Source of the DNA: Candidatus Pantoea deserta
GTDB taxonomy: Bacteria; Pseudomonadota; Gammaproteobacteria; Enterobacterales; Enterobacteriaceae
Direction of reading: 5' to 3'
DNA length: 64,000 nt
Assembly (NCBI RefSeq): GCF_003813865.1
Contig: NZ_RMVG01000013.1
Coordinates: 81,773-145,772 of the forward strand
The translations under genes were made by a program, and so were the position numbers. This document shows positions 57,908 to 64,000 of this stretch, piece after piece (position 1 is the stretch's first letter; every line of letters starts with the position of its first letter). The notes below the pieces were generated by a model that saw nothing but the letters and a program-made list of their open reading frames with translations, searched no databases and was not told the DNA's origin.

Positions 57908-58954
57908 ATGACTGCACACCCTCAGCAACTTACTATCCGCCGCCCTGACGACTGGCATATTCATCTGCGTGATGACGCAATGCTGAATACGGTCCTGCCC
58001 TATACCAGCGCGGTAAACGGACGTGCCATCGTGATGCCTAATCTGGTGCCGCCGGTGACCAGCGTGGCCGCCGCCGTGGCCTATCGCGAACGCATTATGG
58101 CGGCGCTGCCGGCAGACCATCGCTTTACCCCGCTGATGACCTGCTACCTGACCGATTCGCTCGATCCCGATGAGATTGAGCAGGGCTTCAGCAGCGGGGT
58201 CTTTACCGCAGCTAAACTTTATCCGGCGCACGCGACCACTAACTCCAGCCACGGCGTCACTAATATTGCCGCTATCAGCCGCGTGCTGGAGCGCATGCAG
58301 AAAATCGGGATGCCGCTGCTGATCCACGGCGAGGTGACCCACGCCGAGGTCGATATTTTCGATCGCGAGGCGCGCTTTATCGAGAGCGTGATGGAGCCGC
58401 TGCGCAAACAGTATCCGGAACTGAAAGTGGTGTTTGAACACATCACCACGCGGGAAGCCGCGCAGTACGTAGAGGAAGGCAACGACAAGCTGGGTGCGAC
58501 TATTACGCCGCAGCATCTGATGTTTAACCGTAACCATATGCTGGTGGGCGGCGTGCGGCCGCACCTCTATTGCCTGCCCATCCTCAAGCGCAACGTGCAC
58601 CAGGAAGCCCTGCGCAAAGTCGTGGCAAGCGGCCATCCGCGCTTCTTCCTCGGCACCGATACCGCGCCGCATCTGCGTCATCTGAAAGAGGCAAGCTGCG
58701 GCTGCGCGGGCGTCTTTAACGCGCCGACTTCACTGCCGGCTTACGCCACCGTATTTGAGGAGCTGGGCGCCCTGGCGCATCTGGAAGCCTTCTGTTCGGA
58801 AAACGGGCCGCGTTTCTATGGCCTGCCGCTTAATGAAGGCACTATCACGCTGGTGCGTGAGGCCTGGAAAGTCGATGAGAGCATTTCCATGGGTGAACAC
58901 GCGCTGGTGCCCTTCCTTGCCGGCGAAACGCTCAACTGGCGGGTAAAAATCTAA
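57908..58954 (+). CDS. pyrC: Dihydroorotase
   Basis: PyrC closes carbamoyl aspartate to dihydroorotate in pyrimidine synthesis. The 348-residue enzyme has the metal ligands [10 protein letters not shown] near residue 15, the carbamylated lysine in [16 protein letters not shown], the histidines in LIHGEVT and FEHITT and the aspartate in FLGTDTAPH. It is alone in its transcription unit, as in E. coli. Confidence 0.98.
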   Translation: MTAHPQQLTIRRPDDWHIHLRDDAMLNTVLPYTSAVNGRAIVMPNLVPPVTSVAAAVAYRERIMAALPADHRFTPLMTCYLTDSLDPDEIEQGFSSGVFTAAKLYPAHATTNSSHGVTNIAAISRVLERMQKIGMPLLIHGEVTHAEVDIFDREARFIESVMEPLRKQYPELKVVFEHITTREAAQYVEEGNDKLGATITPQHLMFNRNHMLVGGVRPHLYCLPILKRNVHQEALRKVVASGHPRFFLGTDTAPHLRHLKEASCGCAGVFNAPTSLPAYATVFEELGALAHLEAFCSENGPRFYGLPLNEGTITLVREAWKVDESISMGEHALVPFLAGETLNWRVKI

Positions 58955-58985
58955 TCCACGCTTTTCCTTGCCTCCGGATTAAATA

Positions 58986-59005
58986 TACTGTAAATATATA
59001 CAGTA
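58986..59005 (+). promoter_or_regulatory. LexA (SOS) box of dinI
   Basis: TACTGTAAATATATACAGTA contains CTGT-N8-ACAG and is one base from the ideal LexA box. It lies 19 bases before dinI, so dinI is expected to be repressed by LexA and induced on DNA damage. Confidence 0.94.
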
Positions 59006-59023
59006 TCTTATCTGGAGGCTGCT

Positions 59024-59269
59024 ATGCGTGTTGAAATTACCGTTGCCAAAACTTCCCCTCTTCCGCCGGGCGCCATGGACGCGTTAACGGCGGAACTGTC
59101 TCGCCGTATCGACGAAGAATTTCCCGACGGCCAGAACCATGTCAAGGTGCGCTATGCCACCGCAAACCAGCTTAGCGTGCTGGGCGGCGGTAAAGAGACG
59201 CGCGATCGGATCAGCGATATTCTCCAGGAGACCTGGGAAAGCGCTGACGACTGGTTTATTACCGATTAA
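59024..59269 (+). CDS. dinI: DinI, SOS modulator of RecA
   Basis: DinI binds and stabilises RecA filaments and limits the SOS response. The 81-residue protein matches E. coli DinI (MRVEITVAKTSPLPPGAMDALTAELSRRI split), with the acidic C-terminal helix ETWESADDWFITD that mimics DNA. A GGAG lies at the right distance. Confidence 0.97.
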   Translation: MRVEITVAKTSPLPPGAMDALTAELSRRIDEEFPDGQNHVKVRYATANQLSVLGGGKETRDRISDILQETWESADDWFITD

Positions 59270-59414
59270 CCGCCACTGCGCAGTTTTTGCCGGGTTTCGC
59301 CACCCGGCTTTTTTATCTCTCTCTTCCCTCGCGATAACTTTTTCCTGCATCTAGACTCTGATCGATCTATTGCCTATTCTTGCGCGCGTTATGCTCAACA
59401 GGAGATGCGAGTAA

Positions 59415-59684
59415 ATGATGACTGAAAATCCAGAAGAGGCTATGACCTTTGGTGAACTGCTGGCGCTAATAGCTGAACAACAGCGCCGCCTCACGGTGCT
59501 GGAAAGCGCCTTTTCCAGCCTGACTTTCTGCCTTGACGAGCGGGCCGCGCAGCTACTGGTGCATCATCTGACGCTGGAAGCGCAGAATCAAAACCACGAT
59601 GAACATTTGCAGCAGCACTTTGCTCGTCTGGCGCTGGCGTTGCAGCAACACCACAGCGTGCAACCGGCGCAATCACATACCTGA
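59415..59684 (+). CDS. Small hypothetical protein between dinI and bssS
   Basis: The 89-residue product is not one I recognise. It is predicted helical, with a heptad-like leucine pattern (FGELLALIAEQQRRLTVLESAF) and a glutamine/histidine-rich C-terminal half (HDEHLQQHFARLALALQQHH), which suggests a coiled-coil dimer. There is one cysteine and no signal peptide or membrane segment. AGGAG lies upstream of two ATG codons in a row (59415 and 59418), so the start may be one codon later. A terminator follows. E. coli has no gene at this place. Confidence 0.65.
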   Translation: MMTENPEEAMTFGELLALIAEQQRRLTVLESAFSSLTFCLDERAAQLLVHHLTLEAQNQNHDEHLQQHFARLALALQQHHSVQPAQSHT

Positions 59685-59712
59685 TTTTCTCCCGGCGCGC
59701 GCGTCAGAAACC

Positions 59713-59740
59713 TGCCTGATACGTCAGGCATTTTATTTTT
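59713..59740 (+). terminator. Terminator of the small unknown gene
   Basis: The stem GCCTGA/TCAGGC around TACG is followed by a long T-rich run. It supports the small gene before it being a separate unit. Confidence 0.8.
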
Positions 59741-59902
59741 TTTACGCCCTTTTTTAACGCTGAATATTTTGCTCGTTTTTTGTTCGCCGCATTTTTTAAT
59801 CGGAAAGGCCTGTTTTTCTGTTATAATTGTCTCGCTACTGGATAAAAAAGCCGCATTGAACCTCATCAAGCACTTCGTTTAACGAGTAATATGGAGGTTA
59901 TA

Positions 59903-60157
59903 ATGGATAAGCATAAAGACGTTATTCAGACTCACCCGCTGGTAGGGTGGGATATCAGTACCGTAGACAGCTACGACGCCATGATGATCCGCCTGCATTC
60001 GCTCTCCTCACAGGATCAAAAAGAAGAAGAAGCCGACGTCGGGCCAACCTACTGGCTGACAACCGACGTGGCAAGGCAATTTATTTCTATTCTTGAAGCT
60101 GGCATTGCCAAGATAGAATCGGCCGAAGAGATTGGGCGTTACCAGTCTAAACACTAG
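59903..60157 (+). CDS. bssS: BssS, biofilm regulator
   Basis: BssS (YceP) affects biofilm formation and indole/AI-2 linked regulation in E. coli. The 84-residue protein is a full-length match, with VIQTHPLVGWDISTVDSYDA at the start and WLTTDVARQFISILEAGIAKIES in the second half. The ATG at 59903 with GGAGG upstream is chosen over one four codons earlier. A T-rich leader with a TATAAT-like box (about 59820-59826) precedes it. Confidence 0.94.
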   Translation: MDKHKDVIQTHPLVGWDISTVDSYDAMMIRLHSLSSQDQKEEEADVGPTYWLTTDVARQFISILEAGIAKIESAEEIGRYQSKH

Positions 60158-60173
60158 CTTTGGCCAGGTAAAC

Positions 60174-60197
60174 GGGCACCCTCAGGGGTGCCTTTTT
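60174..60197 (+). terminator. Terminator of bssS
   Basis: The stem GGCACC/GGTGCC followed by TTTTT lies shortly after the bssS stop. Confidence 0.85.
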
Positions 60198-60252
60198 CAT
60201 TTCTGATTCTGTTATGCTGCTAAGTGTTACGGCTTTCAGGAGTGTCAATTCA

Positions 60253-61371
60253 ATGATTTATGATCTGATTGTGGTGGGCAGCGGCTCGGTAGGCGCAGCA
60301 GCCGGTTTTTACGCCACTCAGGCAGGATTATCGGTACTGATGATCGATTCCGGCCACCCGCCGCACAGCCAGGGCGCCCATCATGGCGAAACGCGTCTGA
60401 TCCGCCACGCCTACGGCGAAGGCGAACGTTATGTTCCGCTGGTTCTGCGCGCCCAGACGCTATGGGATGAGCTGGAGCAGCAGTCGGGCGAGCGCATTAT
60501 GCACCGCAGCGGCATTATTAACCTTGCGCCGATAAATTCAGCCTTTATTCGCAATGTGATCGACAGCGCGCAGGCCTGGAAGCTGGACGTGCAGCTATTG
60601 CAGGCAGAGGAGGTGCGTCAGCGCTGGCCGCAGATTAGCGTGCCGGACGGCTATATTGGCGTGTACGAGCCTCAGTCCGGCTATCTGAAATGCGAACAGG
60701 CGGTACGCAGCTGGATTTCACTTGCCGAAAAGGCCGGTTGCGCCCAGCTGTTTAACTGCGGCGTCTCTCAGATTGGCCGCGATGGCGATCTGCAACAGGT
60801 GGTAACGGCGGACGGCACTTTTCGCGCGCGCAAGCTGCTTATCAGTGCAGGAACCTGGGTAGGCAAGCTGGTGCCGGGTTTACCCCTCAAACCCACGCGC
60901 AAAGTGTTCGCCTGGTATCAGGCCGACGGCCGCTACAGCGAAAATAATAAATTTCCAGGCTTCACGGTCGAAATGGAGAACGGCAGCCATTTTTATGGCT
61001 TTCCGGCCGATAACAATGCGCTGAAGTTAGGACGCCATGACGGCGGACAGCCGATGAGCGAGCCGCAGGATCGCAAACCTTTCGGCAGTTTCCCGGAAGA
61101 CGGCAGCGACGCCTTTGCCTTCCTGCGTAAATTTTTGCCTGGCGTAGGGGTTTGCCTGCATGGTGAAGCGTGCAGCTATGATATTAGCCCGGATGAAGAT
61201 TTTATTATCGATACCCTGCCGGGAGAGCCAGACCGGTTGATTATTACCGGACTGAGCGGACATGGATTTAAGTTCGCCAGCGTACTGGGCGAACTGGCCA
61301 CCGAATTTGCGCTCGGTAAGCCCTTCTCCTTTAATCTCGCGCCCTTCTCGCTTTCGCGTTTTAACCACTAA
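60253..61371 (+). CDS. solA: N-methyl-L-tryptophan oxidase SolA
   Basis: SolA is a sarcosine-oxidase-like flavoenzyme that demethylates N-methyl-tryptophan. The 372-residue protein (E. coli 372) has the FAD motif [15 protein letters not shown] at the N-terminus, [19 protein letters not shown] and the cysteine that binds FAD in [12 protein letters not shown] near residue 305. The ATG at 60253 agrees with E. coli. It is convergent with trhO. Confidence 0.95.
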   Translation: MIYDLIVVGSGSVGAAAGFYATQAGLSVLMIDSGHPPHSQGAHHGETRLIRHAYGEGERYVPLVLRAQTLWDELEQQSGERIMHRSGIINLAPINSAFIRNVIDSAQAWKLDVQLLQAEEVRQRWPQISVPDGYIGVYEPQSGYLKCEQAVRSWISLAEKAGCAQLFNCGVSQIGRDGDLQQVVTADGTFRARKLLISAGTWVGKLVPGLPLKPTRKVFAWYQADGRYSENNKFPGFTVEMENGSHFYGFPADNNALKLGRHDGGQPMSEPQDRKPFGSFPEDGSDAFAFLRKFLPGVGVCLHGEACSYDISPDEDFIIDTLPGEPDRLIITGLSGHGFKFASVLGELATEFALGKPFSFNLAPFSLSRFNH

Positions 61372-61382
61372 AGCGGCGTAAA

Positions 61383-61406
61383 AGCCTGACGCCGCCGCGT
61401 CAGGCT
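61383..61406. terminator. Hairpin between solA and trhO
   Basis: The perfect stem AGCCTGACGC/GCGTCAGGCT around CGCC lies between two convergent genes and is likely to end both transcripts. T-runs are short. Confidence 0.75.
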
Positions 61407-61412
61407 GGCGAG

Positions 61413-62462
61413 TTACTCTTTGTCCGGCGCCGGAATCGCCATTGTCAGGCGGCCACGCGACTTATTGAAAATCTTGTTGCCGTTTTCACGCCCTGCGCGC
61501 CGCGCGCGCTGTTCTTCCGGCGGCAGCTGCGACTCTTCCATACAGAGCGGGCTACAACAGTTGTGGAATTTTTCAGCGCAGTCCGGACACTGGATAAACA
61601 GCAGATGACAGCCGTCGTTAACGCAGTTGGTATGGGTATCACAGGGCGTGCCGCACTGATGGCACTGCGCCAGCACGTCGTCGGAAATGCGCTCGCCCAT
61701 ACGCTCGTCAAAAACAAAGTTTTTACCCTTGAAGCGCACGGGTAGCCCCTGCTCACGCGCGCGGCGCGCATATTCAATAATGCCGCCCTCAATATGATAA
61801 ACATCTTCAAAACCGTTATGACGCATCCAGGCGCTGGCTTTTTCGCAGCGAATACCGCCGGTGCAGTACATCACAATTTTTTTATCTTTCTGCTCCTGGA
61901 GCATCTCAACCGCCATCGGCAGCTGATCGCGAAACGTATCGGCCGGGATCTCCATCGCCTTGTCAAAACGTCCCACTTCGTACTCATAGTGGTTGCGCAT
62001 ATCGACAAATACCGCATCGGGATCGTCCAGCATGGCATTGACTTCCGCCGCTTTCAGATAGGTGCCGACATCGCTGGCGTCGAAGCTGTCATCTTCAATA
62101 CCGTCCGCTACAATGCGATCGCGAACCTTCAGGCGCAGCACCCAGAAGGACTTGCCATCGTCGTCCAGCGCGATATTCATGCGCAGATTATCCAGCGCAG
62201 GGTCAAAACCATAGAGAAAGGCTTTCATCTGCTCATAACGGCTGGCCGGCACGCTGATTTGCGCGTTGATGCCCTCTTTTGCCACATAGACGCGGCCAAA
62301 TACCTTCAGCTCGGTCAGGCCCAGGTAGAGAGCATCGCGGAACGCTTTAGGGTCCGCAATATGAAAGTATTTATAGAAAGAGACGGTAGTGCGCGGTTCA
62401 GTCTCCGCGAGCATACGCGCCTTGAGCTCTTTGTTGTTAACGAGGTTATGTAACACTGGCAT
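61413..62462 (-). CDS. trhO: TrhO, tRNA uridine(34) hydroxylase (rhodanese domain)
   Basis: TrhO (YceA) makes 5-hydroxyuridine at tRNA position 34 with oxygen. The 349-residue protein has an N-terminal domain and a rhodanese domain with the active cysteine in [20 protein letters not shown]-terminal cysteine-rich region ([20 protein letters not shown] and [16 protein letters not shown]) probably binds zinc. It is divergent from lpxL. Confidence 0.95.
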   Translation of the reverse strand: MPVLHNLVNNKELKARMLAETEPRTTVSFYKYFHIADPKAFRDALYLGLTELKVFGRVYVAKEGINAQISVPASRYEQMKAFLYGFDPALDNLRMNIALDDDGKSFWVLRLKVRDRIVADGIEDDSFDASDVGTYLKAAEVNAMLDDPDAVFVDMRNHYEYEVGRFDKAMEIPADTFRDQLPMAVEMLQEQKDKKIVMYCTGGIRCEKASAWMRHNGFEDVYHIEGGIIEYARRAREQGLPVRFKGKNFVFDERMGERISDDVLAQCHQCGTPCDTHTNCVNDGCHLLFIQCPDCAEKFHNCCSPLCMEESQLPPEEQRARRAGRENGNKIFNKSRGRLTMAIPAPDKE

Positions 62463-62700
62463 GGTGTTCTTTCCTGTTGGGTTAAAAAATTGCGCCGCAC
62501 ATGATACAGCAATAGAACAGGATGCAAAGAAAATTGATCTGGTCCAGTTTTTATTGAAAAAGCGCTGACGGCCCTCTTTCTGGTTGCATCGTGCGCAATC
62601 AGGCCGCGTTTATTTCAGCGCAGGAGAAAAACTGGCACAATAGTGAAAATCAACAAGATATTTGCACCCAGGGTGCCTTACGCAGGATAAGCTTTTTCAT

Positions 62701-63624
62701 ATGACTCAACTGCCGCAGTTTTCCCGATCGCTTTTACATCCCCGTTACTGGCTTACCTGGCTGGGTATCGCCTTTCTCTATCTGCTGGTGCTGCTGCCCT
62801 ATCCGCTGCTGTATGTGCTGGGCTGCGGACTCGGCCGTATCGCCATGCGCTTTATGAAGCGTCGCGTCGCCATCGCTCAGCGCAACCTGGAGCTATGCTT
62901 TCCTGAGATGCCCACCAGCGAACGTGAAGCGATGGTTAAGCATAATTTTGAATCCGTGGGCATGGGGCTGATTGAAACCGGGATGGCATGGTTCTGGCCT
63001 GACTGGCGTATTAAAAAGTGGTTCGACGTATCAGGCCTTGAGCATATTCAAAAAGCCAAAGATGAACAGCGCGGCGTGCTGCTGATCGGTATGCACTTTC
63101 TCACCCTGGAGCTGGGCGCACGTATTTTTGGCATCTACAATCCCGGTATCGGCGTCTACCGGCCCAACGATAATAAACTGCTCGACTGGCTACAGACCTG
63201 GGGGCGTATGCGCTCCAATAAAGGCATGCTGGATCGTAAAGACCTGAAGGGCATGATCCGTGCGTTAAAAAACGGCGACATTATCTGGTATGCGCCCGAT
63301 CACGACTACGGTCCGCGCAGCAGCGTGTTTGTGCCCTTCTTCGCCGTCGAGAAAGCGGCAACCACCGTGGGCACCTATCTTCTGATCCGCAGCGGTAAGC
63401 CGCACGTGGTGCCTTTCGTTCCGCGACGCCTGCCGCACGGGCGCGGCTATCAGATGCTGATTTTACCTGACGTCAGCGCGCAGATGCCGCTGGAGAGCGA
63501 TGCCGCCACCGCCGCGCAAATGAATAAAGTGGTAGAAGAAGGAGTACTGCTGGCGCCGGAACAATATATGTGGCTGCACCGCCGCTTTAAAACCCGTCCT
63601 GTAGGCGAGCCTTCACGCTATTAA
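62701..63624 (+). CDS. lpxL: LpxL, lauroyl transferase of lipid A
   Basis: LpxL (HtrB) adds the laurate secondary chain to Kdo2-lipid IVA in the inner membrane. The 307-residue protein (E. coli 306) has one N-terminal membrane helix, the HX4E motif HFLTLE near residue 130 and the conserved [18 protein letters not shown]. The ATG at 62701 agrees with E. coli; an in-frame start 13 codons upstream is not needed. Confidence 0.95.
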   Translation: MTQLPQFSRSLLHPRYWLTWLGIAFLYLLVLLPYPLLYVLGCGLGRIAMRFMKRRVAIAQRNLELCFPEMPTSEREAMVKHNFESVGMGLIETGMAWFWPDWRIKKWFDVSGLEHIQKAKDEQRGVLLIGMHFLTLELGARIFGIYNPGIGVYRPNDNKLLDWLQTWGRMRSNKGMLDRKDLKGMIRALKNGDIIWYAPDHDYGPRSSVFVPFFAVEKAATTVGTYLLIRSGKPHVVPFVPRRLPHGRGYQMLILPDVSAQMPLESDAATAAQMNKVVEEGVLLAPEQYMWLHRRFKTRPVGEPSRY

Positions 63625-63633
63625 CCCTGCCTG

Positions 63634-63653
63634 GCGGGAGTTTACGCTCCCGC
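63634..63653 (+). terminator. Hairpin after lpxL
   Basis: The stem GCGGGAG/CTCCCGC lies 10 bases after the lpxL stop. It has no T-run, so its role as terminator is probable only. Confidence 0.55.
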
Positions 63654-64000
63654 TTCGGTTACTCTTAACTGCCGCTTACGCTTATCTGTAAAATAAAAAT
63701 ATCGCAAGATATTGATTTAACTGTTTATTTATTTAAATAGCCCTTAATCTGTGCCGCCACAAGCTGTAGTCTCGCTTATGTCGCTTCGCTTTCCTTTTAA
63801 ATAGTTTATGCTCGCTGAATTAATTAAGCGCGAAAAGCCAGATATATCCCTTTATCGCGTTAACTAATGGCTGGAAAATTAATGTTTGAGATTTATCTTA
63901 TTTGGCACTAATTTATTTTTATTCCAGGGCTTTTCTTATTTCTCCAGTTGCAATTCTTTCCGATAGCTAATGTGTGTAGAAAAATTAACTTATTTTACAA
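63654..64000. other. AT-rich stretch at the right edge
   Basis: I see no gene in the last 350 bases. The composition is strongly AT-rich, with many TTTAA/TTAAT runs, in contrast to the GC-rich coding DNA. This points to a promoter region of the next gene or the edge of an acquired segment beyond the window. Confidence 0.6.

Overview
The window is about 64 kb of a gammaproteobacterial chromosome of the Enterobacterales, most likely Erwiniaceae (Pantoea, Mixta or Erwinia type). Almost every protein is a close match to its Escherichia coli counterpart. Gene blocks keep the enterobacterial order, but the blocks are joined differently from E. coli, and there is a rhamnogalacturonan-use operon (rhiT-rhiN) typical of plant-associated relatives. 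Coding DNA is GC-rich; a few intergenic or accessory stretches (about 1.86-2.15 kb and the last 350 bases) are clearly AT-rich. The genus is inferred, not proven.

Layout. 0-0.43 kb: 5' part of phoA (alkaline phosphatase), cut by the window edge. 0.6-1.3 kb: a tRNA-Ser(GGA) gene with a strong promoter, followed by about three tandem units of 172-175 bp, each made of a terminator, a GC-rich block and a copy of the tRNA 3' tail. 1.3-2.2 kb: a small accessory island with an apparent class II microcin precursor and a two-helix putative immunity protein. 2.2-6.9 kb: phoH and the Fur-controlled iron-uptake operon efeUOB. 6.9-12.9 kb: divergent putP/putA for proline use, with PutA operator hexamers between them. 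12.9-19.1 kb: ycfJ, ndh, ycfP, nagZ, thiK, lpoB, ycfL, hinT. 19.1-22.3 kb: rhiT-rhiN with a candidate KdgR operator. 22.6-28.6 kb: ptsG, ycfH, holB, tmk, mltG, pabC. 28.7-34.9 kb: the fatty-acid and phospholipid cluster yceD-rpmF-plsX-fabHDG-acpP-fabF. 35-40.4 kb: yceF, rluC and rne with its long regulatory leader. 40.4-52.2 kb: a flagellar hook, basal-body and rod cluster, flgBCDEFGHIJKL, divergent from flgAMN, with two sigma-28 promoters. 52.2-63.6 kb: murJ, yceM, yceH, rimJ, grxB, yceB, pyrC, dinI, a small unknown gene, bssS, solA, trhO and lpxL. The final 370 bases are AT-rich with no recognisable gene.

Most of the window is core housekeeping. The parts that stand out are the tRNA-tail repeat array, which resembles in architecture (not sequence) the repeats behind the E. 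coli tyrT tRNA operon; the orphan microcin/immunity pair, whose natural start position appears to carry AAT instead of ATG; the KdgR-rhiTN module; and a degenerate array of about 34-bp repeats between rne and flgL that includes part of the flgL terminator. Motif calls were made by eye and no database search was run.
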